From positions 32,579,307 through 32,643,306 of the forward strand of contig OZ024896.1 in the NCBI GenBank assembly GCA_964017195.1: a DNA stretch of 64,000 bases, in the 5' to 3' direction. Below, one piece after another: positions 1 through 14,606 of the stretch. Position 1 is the first letter of the stretch. Each line of letters starts with the position of its first letter. The translations under genes and the position numbers were made by a program. This DNA is from Siderastrea radians (Eukaryota; Cnidaria; Anthozoa; Scleractinia; Rhizangiidae). The notes beneath the pieces are model-generated. The model ran no database searches and was not told the origin of the DNA. It was given only the letters and a program-made list of their open reading frames with translations.

Positions 1-473
1 AATTCGAAACTTCAACATGCCCCCCCCCCGGGCATACCCTGGGCATTTGACTGTGCATCGTGCCCGGGAAGGGGGGAATTTGAACGTTGCGTTGGAAGGG
101 TGGGGAATTTGAACCAGCCTCATCTGTTGTTCTGACGTAATAGGCCCGTGAATGTTTTCGGTTTTGGGGGGTGTGACTGATTTACAAGATAGAACTTCGC
201 CTTTGTTAGTGAATAACTTTTTGAAAAGGGTCTTTAAAAGAAGATTGAAGGTGTCATTACCGAATATCTCTCTCTGAAAGGCATGTAAAGTGCTTGATTG
301 AAGACCAAATTTGTCTTTGAGGAGAGGCAGTTCATTACTTATTGGTGAGGCATTTGAACGGCTTTCTTGCCCCGAGTGGAGGGAATTTGAACAAGCCAAT
401 CTTCAAAAGTTCAAATGCCCGGGGGGGTTGCCCGGGGGGGGGGTAATGTTGAACTTTCGAATTGATCGGCGCA
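1..473. mobile_element. Harbinger-like MITE, copy 1 (5' end outside window)
   Basis: This is the right part of a non-autonomous inverted-repeat element whose complete relatives lie at 3658-4292 and 21082-21501. The right terminus reads GATCGGCGCA and is followed by TTA. The other copies are flanked by TAA on both sides, which fits the 3-bp TWA target sites of PIF/Harbinger transposons. The interior is G/C-run rich and has no convincing coding capacity. It interrupts a LINE reading frame that resumes at 477 on the minus strand, so it inserted after the LINE did. Confidence 0.75.
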
Positions 474-476
474 TTA

Positions 477-1390
<914 letters not shown>

Positions 1391-3518
1391 TTGTTACCTA
1401 ATTTGGTGCTCCCGCGAAAGAGTTAAGAGATAAGATCGAAAACAAAAACGCAAGCTGGACTTGAAGCAACCCTTTCTACTCTGGCTTAGAGGCACTCCAA
1501 GGTCACTGTACCTGAAGCCCGGGGTGACACCAGGGTACACGGCCATGAACATGAAAACCAAGTCGCATAATGAGGTTCAGTTTACCTATTTCATAACTAT
1601 GGTGCTCTGTAAGCGCTGGCCAAGGCTTGCACAAGAGCTCTGCATTCTCGTCTCCAGAGCCCGCGATCCTTTGTTTCAGTCTGCCCAAGAATCGACCTAG
1701 TCCGTCGACTCTGGAACGAGAATGAAGAGCTCCGCTCTAAACAGCATGGGCTGACAATGACATAAAATGTAACTGCAATGCCATCCTAAGACAGTTTTAC
1801 GCAAACTCACTAATTCATGTATTCTTAAACAAAGTCTTAGTTTACGACACCCAGCTTGCACCTGCCTACCTAGGCTTCTGTCACGTAATCACCCCCCCCC
1901 CCTCCCTAGGCTACTTAGCTACAGGGAGTACCGTGGGGGAGTAGCTAATATTTGCAGCTGGTTGCGGGTCACGTGAACAATAGCGCGGGTTAGGGTTAAT
2001 GGCACGGGCCAATTTGGCGAGTAAGCTGCAAACCTAAAGTGTTTTCCATAATTTTATCAGGACTTGGTTAACGTTCTACTATTTTCCAGGACATTGCCAC
2101 GAAATTAAAAATTAAAACATTTGTAATGAAGATAATCGGCGGAATGACTTCACTTGCTCCAGTCTTTTGTCAGTATAAGAATCAGTGTTTTGGGTACGGC
2201 AGGTTTCTTTCAATTTACAGGTCACATTCGACAGGACACCCGTACAGGTCACAGCTGTGTTACCGATAAATAATCAAAGGGTGCCTATGGCTAACTCGTG
2301 GACAAAGTATTTTAGAAACTGATAGTGAACTTGCAATTGGTCTATAAATATTTAAGTCTGTCGAAACATGGCTCATACTATGCAAGATCCCTCTCACAAA
2401 GCCAAGGCTTTGTTTGGCGGCTTTTGTTGCATACATATTACTGCAAGACATTTGAGGAGATGTTAGAAATTTAAACCATTAACTTCTGCGTATTCTTGCA
2501 GTTTTCATAATTAAAATTTGTCAAGAGAAGAAAAAAATTACCTAAATGGGATGCAGTAGATAACTAAACATTGTAGGCTTCCCAAATTAACTTCTTTTTG
2601 CACTGGAATAGTTAAATAAATCTATTCTGATGTAAAACCTTGTAAAATGGATTTGAAGTCCACGCGGTTTAAATGGGTGACTCCATAAAGACTTTGACTT
2701 ACTTCTTGAACGTTTCGATGCTTCTCGAACTCCATTCCTGCTAGTATTTAAGCTAACACCCTAACCACTCGGTCACCCTGCAGACCCACATTTCACCTCG
2801 AATCAGCATCACTTTGCACTGAACCTTGATTTCCACTTTGTCTTTCTTTGAGGAAAGGTTTGAAGTTTTGTTTTCTCACAACCAGAAAAAGGGCAAATCG
2901 TACCGCTGTCAAATATCGACAATAGACTACAACAGGTATCGGTTGGTAAAACGAGTATCGGAGTCGGCTTTTTTCTCCCGCTCTGTCTTTTTCCCGCGCT
3001 TTTATATGCTGTTTAAAACCTGTTTGATATGAGTTTAACCGAGGGATAGTTAAACAAGGAATAACTCTGCTTTCAGGAACGCCTTTTTATCCCTGGTTTA
3101 GTTATTCTAGAGGTAACGAATTTAATCGTGGATTTACTGCTAATCGGGGGATAGTTTAATCGGCTTTCCAGGAACCGGGGCCTGGTCTAAAACATCACCT
3201 AGTACTGTCAGGGGACACTGCCCAATGTGTTTATATTTCAGCAACACAGTGACCTGTACTTGTGACCTCTGGAATGTGACCTGTATGTAAAAACTTCTCC
3301 CTTTGGGTATCCCTACCTGGGATACTCATATCACTATAGGAATTTGGGTACGGAGGTACCCAAATCAAGGGATGCTCAAATCACTGGGACACTGTTTGAT
3401 AAATGGCAAGGGCCTGGAAAGGAGCCATCCCATAATTCGCTGTTTTAATTTTCAACATGGCGGACGAAACCTAACCTTTTGTGATCAAATAGTCGATTTA
3501 GAATTTATTGGTAAAGAA
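1391..3518. other. 5' flank of ALG6, no gene seen
   Basis: No coding region is supported here. It holds a tRNA-derived SINE-like patch (2717-2787) and, at about 3020-3180, a short inverted-repeat remnant in which paired arms contain a GGGATAGTT-type motif. The ALG6 promoter must lie toward the right-hand end, but no clear core element could be assigned. Confidence 0.6.
2717..2787 (-). repeat. tRNA-derived SINE head (Ser/Leu-like)
   Basis: On the minus strand a box A-like GGTGACCGAGTGGTTAGGG is followed about 35 bases later by a box B-like GAGTTCGAGAAGC. This resembles the internal promoter of a tRNA-Ser or tRNA-Leu-derived SINE. The sequence does not fold into an intact tRNA, so it is not called as a tRNA gene. 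Confidence 0.5.
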
Positions 3519-6500
3519 ATGGCGGAAAAATTCTATTCAGTAGCGCTAACTGTTTTAGTTGCTATTCTGGTTCGATGGTGTGTATCTCTTAGTTCATATT
3601 CAGGTAAGTCTTGCCAAAAATGACTTATTACTTCACGTCTTGCGCGTCTGGGATTAATGCGCCGATCAATTCGAAAGTTCAACATCCCCCTCCCCCGGGC
3701 AACCCCCCGGGCATTTGAACTTTTGCAGATTGGCTTGTTCAAATTCCCTCCCGTCGGGGCAAAAAAGCCGTTCAAATGCCCCAACGACTAGTACTAAACT
3801 ACCTCTCCTAAAAGACAAATTGGGGTTTACCTCGGTGTAAGAACCTGACAAGATTTTCTTTGTTTGTTAGCTTTTGTTTTGCTGTAAGGTATTGTTTAAA
3901 ATGTTTTTGTTTCCTTTGTTTTACATCATCCGTGAGTTTCACAGGTTCTTACACCGAGGTAATGCCAAATTTCGTCTTCAATCAAACACTTTACATGCCT
4001 TCCAGAGAGAGATAGGCCATAATGACACCTTCAAACTTCTTTAAAAGACCCTTTTGAAAGAGTTATTCACTAACAAAGGCCACGTTCTGTCTTGTAAATC
4101 CGTCAAACCCTGCAAAAACCGAAAAAACTCACGGGCGTATTACGTCAGAACAAGAGATAAATCCGGTTCAAATTCCCCACCCTTCCAACGCAACGTTCAA
4201 ATTCCCCCCTCCCTGGGCACGATGCACGGTCAAATGCCCAGGGTATGCCCGGGGGGAGGGGGGGATGTTGAAGTTTCCAATTGATCGGCGCATAATGTGT
4301 TTTGTCCCTAATGTTTCATGCCTGGCTGTAGGAAAAGGAAAGCCTCCGATGTTTGGAGATTATGAAGCGCAGAGGCACTGGATGGAGGTCACTTATAATC
4401 TACCAGTTGATGAATGGTAAAGTGGTTGCATTTCTTGTATAACTAATCGATCCATTCTGTGCATAATCTCACAAAGGGTGTTGATTGCGGTCGATTACCG
4501 TCTCGGATTGATTAAACGTTCGATTTGGTTACATCAGTGGGACAGTTTGGTTGGAGGACAATTCTATCAGCTTCGTTACCTCATAAACAAAAATGTGCAT
4601 GAATGCACGCGCAAATGACTAGTTAAGTACGCGTAATGTACAAATTTAATATGCGACCATGCGCCGAAAATGTAGAAAATCAGAGAAAATGCGTTTTTTT
4701 TTAATCCGTCATTACAAAAGTTATAAGTACAGTATATTCAAAAACAGCAAAAGAAAGCGATCCATCCAAAAGCTTTTCACAAATATTGAAATACAGAGTG
4801 GAAGTTTTCATGAAAGCAACCACATCACATAAAAACTTGTCATTTTATATAAATTCATCATTTTATTTGCCATTTGCAGGCACAATCTGACTTTTTTCTC
4901 TGTAGAGTGAAAGCCCCCTTAAAGTAAGAATACCATTAGACTGGAACAACAAATCTGAGTGAATTGCACTATAGGGTGGTTGTTGTTTTAATATGGCCTT
5001 TGATATCCTCATTAGCAGAAATTTATCGAAAACTAAATGTAGTGTGGCGAATGTTAAGCTAGTGACTTCATCAGTTCTAGGCCTGACCATCCACTAGCCT
5101 GAGAAAACAGCCGACATTTCACAAGGTCGCCACTTGAGCCCTTGTAAAACAACAATGTCACTGCCCAGATCTTGGTAGTGGTTGAAACGAAATTCCCCTG
5201 GATTTCAACCAATCAGAAGCACTACCTAGATCTGGGTGGTGACCCGTCATCAGTATGGAATTTCTGCGCTTGTTACTCAGATGTTGTTTTGCAATGGCTC
5301 ATGTTGCGACCTTGTGAAACATCGGCTGTTTTCTCAGACTAACCATCCACCTTCCCTTACACGCCTGCACCTCCCTGCCATTTCCCAGGCATTTGTTGAG
5401 TTTTGGTATTTTTCCCATGGCAGGGCATTGTGTGGTTCCACAAAATATCCATACCCTCACCACAGAGGGTCATTGGAAATTCTGAGGGGAAGGGGGGTTT
5501 TAAAGACCAAAATTTTTAAAGGAATGTATGAGCCTAAACTGGAATTTCCAGAGGTGTGGGGAGGGCTCAAACCAAAAAAATCCTCTGTGGGGGTAGTATG
5601 GATATTTTTTGGAACCACACATTTGCTATTGAAGGTCTGCCCAGGAAATGTGGCATTTGTCATTTAATTCAACAACAGACAACATTACATCTACTTTTTT
5701 TTTGGAGGGCCTGCTTGTTTTGTGTGAGGTCATAAAGAGTAAACCCTGTTAAAATGGAGTAGACCTGTTCCCAGTTGGCTTGATAGCTCAGTTTGCAAGA
5801 GTGCTGTACCTGTACTGCAGGGTTTGAATTCCTTTCGAACCTAGATTTTCTTGGGCTTTCTTTTTGCAATGAAGTTGTGAATACAAGTTCTGCCACCGTA
5901 CAAGTATATCATCATGTAAATGTTCTGTTGATGTTCAGGTACATGAACACAACCAATAATGACTTGATGTACTGGGGCTTGGATTATCCCCCACTGACTG
6001 CCTACCACAGCTGGCTTTGTGGGTTCATGTAAGTATTTGGCAAACAAAATGAAAATTCTGAACATACACTCAACTCTTGAAAATAGGCCCTCTCCTGAAG
6101 ATAAGAAAGCCCTCTTCTACATTTACCTTAAATCTTGACACATCATTTTGCTGACCTCCTTAGCCTTATTAAGGATTCATCTTCTAATGTAAATGAACTT
6201 ACAGAAATGCAAAGAAATGTCAAGTTGTTTTATTGTTGAAGGGGCTATATCTCCTATTTTAACCCTTTAAGCCCCAACAGTGATGAAAATGAAGTTTCTC
6301 CTTACATCATCACTGCTTGCCCAAACATTCAAGTGATGAGAATAAAGGAAACAATCGCCAATGATAAGATGTCTTGATATTTAGACAAATACTCCTTACT
6401 AGTTCCACACGAAATGTATGGAGAAAAGTAAGGAGAATATGCATTTTCATATCGGGGCTTAAAACATAAGTATTAATTTAAGGACGTTCACGCCAATTGT

Positions 6501-9500
6501 TTTTGCGCATCCTTACTGCGCATGCAATTCACTTCGTGATGTCATGCCACGTCATGCATTGAGCGCGCGCGCTGTTGAAGAAATGTGGAGATATATAGCG
6601 CTAGTGGGAACTTTAATATCTATGCACGGGTTTAACTCTCTTAAATGTTCGGTGACCCCATATTTTCTTTTGATAGATCACTTTCTTTGTCGCTTATCTA
6701 CGTTTTGTGAAAAATTAAAGAAAATCTGTATTGTAGAAGTTTGATTTTTTTCAAACTTTTCTGCCCTCGCATCATCGAATTCCACTATTATTGAAGCTGC
6801 ACGGTGTTCGCTAAAGTCCATCTTAGAGGTTGAGTTTAACTAAAAGGATGACACCGGTTGAAATTATTTACTTAACAAACCCACTTAAGTAAAATTTGAC
6901 TAAGAAAGTGACTTTACAGCGAATCATTTTTAATATTTTTCAACTAACAAGCACTGAGGCATTGTCGAGTTACGAGGGCCGATTTGTCAAAATTGGGGTA
7001 GTTTTTGACGCACTTTATTTTGAAAACGAAGTCAGTGACCCCCCAATTTTTTTCCATTTCTGACATAGGTAACTCATTATCTGACTGTAGCCAAAGTACG
7101 AAAAAAATCTGTATTGTATAAGTTTTTCGCGCGAACGTCCTTAAAAAGCAAAAGACACATTGGAATCAAAGGAAACTCCAAATTAATGGTTTTGCTTTAT
7201 TTAAAATTGTTGTACTTGTTTCCGAAACTATAAACAAGTGTCTTTTATTATGGATGGCAAGGATGAAAATGTATTGTATAAAATAAAATTGTTCTCCACT
7301 TCAGTCTTGGAAAAATTGCTATTTAGAGACTAATTAACCCCTCAAGCCCCAATAGTGACAAGCCTCTAATTTCTCGAGTAGCCCCGCAGCTCTTAACAAC
7401 CTCTAATTTCATTGGACCTTGGTATCACGCAGCTCTATTGTTTTTGGGGCTAGGGTCCATTGTTTTGTTGTTTGGTGTATTGTTTTCTCAGCAAATCAGA
7501 GAAGACCTTGTAAGAGCTGCGACATCGCCCAATTTCCTTACAATATCCTTACTTGATCAAACATACAGGTCAAAAGAATAAAAGAAATGATCACCAAACA
7601 TGAAATGTCTTGATGTTTGTGCAGATTCTCCCAACTAGTGCCATAAGAAACAAATGGGGAACACTAAGGAGAACATGCATGTTGATATTTTGGGAAATTA
7701 CTTGATATCTTCTTCATAGTGTTCTAGAAGCATTTCTTGTACGTTGAAGCTGCTTACTTTTGACCCAAGAACGTAAAAAAATGCACATGACATATCCTCT
7801 TTAAAAACCATCCCTTATTGAGATGAAAAATTCCATCTGCAGACAGCTTTTACATTAGACTGAAATCTAGCAATGATTTCTTGACTTCTTTGTCTCCTAA
7901 GAGCTCTTCTAATTAAGTTATTGACACCAGCATAAAACAAAACTGTTGCTTGAGCGCTGAACTTCATATTCACGTCATTGAAAGGTACAATAAAGAGACC
8001 TGACGTCTTAAGTTCAGGACAGGCATTTGTTATTATGATTCTGTAAGAAGTTTTTACAAAGTTTTATGACTGTCCTTACAGAGCCAACAAGATTAATCCA
8101 AACTGGATTGCACTCAACACATCCAGGGGACATGAAAGCCACGATCATAAGCTATTTATGAGATACACAGGTAAATACTGGTAGATTGCTATAATAATTA
8201 TGTAATATTAAATGCTCAGATTTTAAATTTTGATATTCTATGCAGTCTTGTAAATTCAGCAAATTGCTGACATTTTTTCTCCTCAATTACTAAAGTTCTT
8301 CCTTTTTTTCACAGTTCTCATTGCTGATGTAATGATCTACATCCCTGCAGTGTTTGTTTTTTCATTTCTTTGCTTGGGAAGAAAGTCATCCATAAATAAG
8401 GTGAGTTACTCCTAGACCTTGTAAATATATCAAGATACAAAATTGTGATTATTAGAGTCTGAGAGCTACCACTGTCTTGTGCCAATTCTTTTCATCCTGT
8501 CAGTGCCATAGCAGAGGAAAATATGTAGTGTCTTTGAGTACCATATAGGGCAATTGTTTTTTTTTTTTACTGCTTTGAAGCAGGGAGATATTTTAAGGGA
8601 ACACTGGCAGAAATCCTATACAAGATCTTGATAGGATCCCAGTAGGATCCAATGCTACTTAGGAACCTACAGGATCCTGTCAGATCCTGTTGAATCTTGT
8701 TCAGGATCCTGAAAGATTTTACAGTATCCTGACTCAGAAGGACTCCTATAAAACATGGTTAGGAATATTGCCATTTAGGATCCTGTGTGATCTTACAGGT
8801 AAGATCCGACATGATCTTGTATAAGATTTCTACCAGGGAAGAAATTTGTGTGAGGTGCTATGGGCAATTATTTTTAACATTAGTCTGAATTTTCGTGAGC
8901 AGCTCACCCCAAAAATCCAGTTTTTGCAAGGCCAACCAACACAACCCTCATCCCAACTTCAATTTTCAATTTAATTGGAATAACACAAAACTGTGGCTTC
9001 TTTCTCCAACATGTCTCCACATTACTAGTAAATATCACGCCATGCCTTATTTATTTGTCTGTTGCTCTACATCTAGAGCATGTTCAATAGAGCATGTTCA
9101 TGCTCTAGTTGAAATGTTCGCAAGACTTTTTGTTGATAATTGATATGCATATTAAACAAGCATATTAGGGCATGCCATGACACATGTTGGAGTTTAATCC
9201 AAGTGAATTTAGGCTGATGTTTAATTTAAAGCCATCTTTCGTCAGTTTTTATACACCTTTCATACATTTCTTAGGTTCTTACTGCAGCAGCTGTACTTTT
9301 ATATCCTGGGTTGATTCTTATAGACCACGGACACTTCCAGTATCCTTTATTCATCAATTGTACACCTTTGAATATGTTACTTACTAGCATTGATTTCTGA
9401 GAGTGAGGACCCTTGTTGCTTTTCAATTTCGCACCTTTTTGCCATTGCTTCTTTCGGGTTGCTGAAACATTTACACTGCTGTCTTTCACGGCGTTTTTAT

Positions 9501-12500
9501 CTCCAAGAAAAGAACGTTTTTTCCCATACAAAGTCTTATAATTTGGCTGAGCCTGTTGCACAACAATGATGCTATGATAAAATTACGCATATTTGAGCCT
9601 GGGGACCCTGTGGTTTCATATAATCCATTCCTTAACAGTGAACTTCAGATATAACGCCATAAGCCTTGGTTTAGCATTGTGGGGAGTGATAGGACTGGCA
9701 TGTGGTCGTGATCTCCTGGGATCCATTGCGTTCACACTAGCCCTGAACTACAAGCAGATGGAACTATACCACGCTCTACCTTTCTTCTTCTATTTATTAG
9801 GAAAATCGTGGCAACAGAAATCCTGGTAAAGTTTTTTTAGCATCAATCACACACTTGCAATACACAAGTCACTGGCGTCAAGCGCGGGAAAACACTTGCG
9901 AGCAGGTCATGGTTGGTTAAAGTGCCGCGAGATTTTTTAACCAATCATAGAGCGTTGTAGGCTCGATTTCCGCCGCTCTCTCGAGTCCGGTCTTTGTTCC
10001 TCCCCGAGGGGATGAGCGGATGGGGATGAGCGGATGGGGATGAGCGCGGGCTCATTTTCCCGAACAGCGGCTGGTTATCGAGCCTAGGAGCGTTGTAAAG
10101 CAAAACGAAAGCAAATACAATTATACGAATCACTTTGGACACTCAATTGAAAACTGCTGTATCATAAATTGCCGAAACTTCAATTGAACTTGGCAACGAA
10201 AAAATACAATAACTGATTGACATAGACTGTCACATTTGGCAAATTTCGCAAATACAAGTGGAAAATGTTGAAAATTGAAGGAAAATAATATTCTTTTTTG
10301 ATCACAAATCAGTCTTTCTTGATCTTGATTCCATGACTCCCTTCAACGCGGGCCTGGCAATTGGAAGTTTAACAATCAACTTCTACAAGATGAAAAATAC
10401 ATAGAACTAATTGAATCATGCTTCCCAAAAATTCTAGAAAAATATGAAGATTTACATAGCCACCAACTTCTTTGGGAGCTAATAAAAATGGAAATACGTA
10501 ATGAAACTATTTGCCACTCTAAAAGGAAAAGGCAACTCTTAAGATCTAAAGAAATCACTCTTCAGCAGAAAATTGACAAGCTTGATCAAGAAATTTGTAA
10601 TAGTGGCGCTTTAGTTCCAAGTCTATTGGACAGCTACGAAGATGCAAAGAATGAGCTAAAAGAAATATATGATTGTAAAGGAAAAGAGGCCATCTTCAGG
10701 TCCAAAATGCGCTGGATTGAAAAGGGTGAGAAACCAACTAAATAATTTTTCAATTTAGAGAAACTAAACTACGAAAAGAAAGTTATATCGCAATTGAATG
10801 GTAAAAACGGGAACATAATCTCAGATTTGAACTTGAACAACAAAGAAATTGAAGACTTTTATTGTGACCTCCTTACTTCAAAACTTTCGCAAAGTCAGCA
10901 GACAGAGTTTCATGATATTTTTTAACACTTTCACTTGTAATCTAGAAACACCTAAATTATCTATTGAAGAACAAATCTCTCAGGAATATGATCTATCTCT
11001 TGAAGAATTGTTAACAACTATAAAATCTTTTGAGAACAATAAGTCCCCAGGGGATGATGGTTTCACAAAAGAATTCTACGAGACCTTCTTTGATCTTGTC
11101 GGCAGGCACCTTTTGAACTCATAATTATAACGAAGCCTTCCACAATGGTCAACTCTCTATCTCTCAAAGAAGAGGTGTGATTACCTTAATCCCTAAAGAA
11201 GACTCTTCCCTTTTGGACCTTTCGAACTGGCGTCCAATATTATATTATTATGATCATAATGATTAGTATGATTATTATGATCATAATGCTTATGATTATT
11301 ATGATTATAAGATACCTGCTAAGGTCATTGCCAAAAGGATCGAGTCATCATTGCCAAAACTAATTAACTCTGACCAGACTGGCTTCATTAAGGGAAGATA
11401 TATTGGGCAAAATGTGCGCTTACTGAATGATTTAATGGAATACGCCGAAGCTAATCATATTCCAGGCATTTTCCCATTTATTGATTTTTAGAAGGCTTTT
11501 GACACCCTGGAATGGGCATTTATTAATAAAGCAATGGAATTTTTCAATTTGGGCCCTGTGATTAGGAGATGGATTTCACTACTGTATTGTAATGTTGAAA
11601 GTGGAGTGATAAATTCAGGCTTTCTGACCAATTATTTCAGGGTTTCAAGAGGAGTACGTCAAGGCTGCCCTTTAAGCCCGCTGCTTTTTGTTCTAGCAGT
11701 TGAAATCTTAGCCTCCAAAGTGAGACATGACGAATTTTGTCGAGGCATTAATCTTCCTAACAACAAAGAATCTAAAATATCTCAGTTTGCAGACGACACC
11801 ACCTCAACCCTATTCTGCCTGGGCTTTTTTTTTAGTTTTTGAGCCTGGGGGGGGGCACTTTGTGCCCCCCCCCCATAGATCTCGGAAAGTATAAAAGCTC
11901 TTGCGATGAAACTTGGCACATTTGTAGCACGTCATCAGCTTAACAGATTGGGCTTATGACGTGTCAATTATGACGTGACATGACGTCACAATGACGTCAC
12001 AAACCCGCCAATTTGAATTTGAGGCCGCCATCTTGAATCCCAAACCTGCAGTCACACAGCTGACAATGACGTCACCAAAAAATATATGATTTTGTTCTAA
12101 GAAACATACTCAGTCAAAACAAGCACACAAAAGTAAAAAAATTATCTTCTTCTTACAAACGAAGGGGAAAAAACTGAAAAAAGACTGAAAAAAGACAGAA
12201 AATAGTCAAACTACACTTCTGAGTAGACGGTTGCTATGGAAACGTCAATCATCATAGACACGTCATTGACACAGGAACATTTTCTCTGATAAATTTCAGG
12301 AAAAGTCAAGAGATTTGGTGATTATTCGGCCAGCCGTTTAAAAGTAATAATTCGTTAAAGTCAGCGCGGGCACAATGTGCCCCCCCCCCCAGGCAGAATA
12401 GGGTTAATAGTCAGTGACATCGATTCCCTATCGGCAGCTATTTCAATAATCAACTCCTTTAGTAAAATCTCGGGACTTGCTTTAAATCAAAAGAAAACTA

Positions 12501-14570
12501 AAGCGCTGTGGATTGGTTCTCATAAACAAAATAAAAATAGACCTTTGGGATTTGAATGTCCAAGTGAACCACTGAGATTTCTGGGTACATATCTCTCCCA
12601 TAAAGAAGAAGAAAATATTAAGAAAAACTTTTCAATTAAAATTCAAAAAATGGAGACCAAGCTAAACTTGTGGTTAACGCGAGACCTAACTCTTTTCGGG
12701 AGAACAATGTTGGCGAAATCTTTGGGAATTTCTCAGCTTATTTACTCTGCTTCAGTGCTTTCTGTTCCGGACTGGAGCCAGTTATTAATCAAGCACAAGG
12801 AAAACTTTTTACCTTTTTGTGGAGAAATAAAAAGGACAGAATTAAAAGGCAAGCGCTCTTTCAACCTTTGGCTAAGGGAGGATTGAGCTTTCCCTGTTTT
12901 AGAACGGCTGTAAAAGCCTTGCGCCTTTCCTGGATTGGAAGCATATTGTCCGACTCCAATGATAATTGGAAGGCAATTCGTAATCATTACCTTGAAAAGC
13001 ACGGCGGTCTTTCTTTTCTCCTTAAGTGCAGTTATGACATTAAATACTTGGATAACCGACTTCCTAGCTTTTACCGTGAACTTCTCCGGTTTTTTCATGA
13101 ACTACGTAGTCAGTATAAGTCCCCTCTTAAAACAGATTTTATCTTATGGAACAATAAGGAGATTCTTACTGACAAGAAGCCAGTGTTCTGGAAACCTTGG
13201 TATGACAAAAAGATGTTCTTTATTAAGGACTTGCTAACTGACTCAGGAGACTTCCTCTCTTTCAATCAATTTAAAGAAAAATATAATATTGAAATAAATT
13301 TTCCACAGTACTATCGGATTATCTCAGCAATCCCAAGTATACTTAAACAGAAATCTGCTGAACAGGGCGATTCTCAAATGAATAAACTTTTAACGAAGAA
13401 CACCTTCTTTCTTTCGGAAAATAAATTAATCAATTTCGGTGAATTTCGATGCAAACAATACTATGAATTGTTTATCGAAAGGACTGCTTGCGTACCTACC
13501 GCAACTAGTTCTTGGGGGAAAAACCATCCAGTCATTGCCAATTCTTGGGAATCTGCTGTTGCTAGTACTCATAAAATTACCTCCGATAACAAGCTGCGGC
13601 AGTTTTCTTTTAAATTACTTCACCGTGTCCTTGTAACCAAAAAAGAACTAAAAATCTTTGGAATTGCAAATGGTGAAAAATGTGAAATGTGCAATCAGTT
13701 CCAGAATTTTTAAAACTGGTAGACGCCTCTTGACAGTGGTTCAACAAACGCCATAGCACTGTTTTGACCATTTCGCCTTATGATGTGATTCTAAATCAAG
13801 TACCGACATCTCTTCAGCTGCCTTTTCACTTAAAGAAAGAATTGCGTCTCCTCCTGCTGCAAGTCAAACATTACCTCGACACCAGCGAAGCCTTACAAAA
13901 ATCAGTAAATTGTTATGAGTTTTTTCATAAATTAACTTTACAGTTTAAAGTTGAAAAACTTCTCTAGTATTAATCCGACTACTTCCAAAACTCTAATCCC
14001 GCTCCACACTCAAGCCTCTTTACAGTTCCGTTTTTTCTTTTGATCCGCTCCTTGTTGTTATCTCTATACCTCTTTTTCTTTTCCCTTTTCCGTTTTCCGG
14101 TTGTGTGTTTGTGTTCAAGTAGATCAGTCCTCAACTCGTCTTTAGTAACTTTCTTTGATTTTCTTGCAGGATTTCAAGAATATTTAGCATTGCCAAACTG
14201 GGAGTCGTAGTTGTTGTAACGTTTATTTTATGGTAAGTACGAAGTACTCGGGAGTTCTGTTTATGTGCTGGGATGCCTTCTGTTTGGCGTTCTTCTCCTT
14301 TGGAAGAAATATCCCGTTCTCAAGGTTTATTGTGAACTTCTTTGATTAACTAAAAAGCTGATCGGCTTCTTCTTTATCCGATGCGATTTTGTGCAGTTGA
14401 TTTAAAAAAAGCAAGAAGTGTGCCTGAGTTTTGCTTCGTTGAAACTAAACAATAAACGTTGCGGATTTAACGCTACGTAAATTGTAAGTTTGCCAACAAA
14501 AAAAGTTGTCGAAGAGTTGGCGAAAATATGATGATGGTGGTGGTGGTTGTGGTGGTGATGATGATGATGA

Positions 14571-14606
<36 letters not shown>

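Noticed and set aside
2717..2787. Functional tRNA gene
   Set aside because: Only box A- and B-like motifs remain; the stems do not pair as a tRNA. The same applies to 5772-5840 and 35995-36060.
12742..13237. Overlapping frames on both strands of the LINE
   Set aside because: They are shadows of the LINE coding strand without their own motifs.
12670..13713. Long open frame as a host gene
   Set aside because: It continues the LINE protein after the reverse transcriptase, and the element is disrupted upstream.
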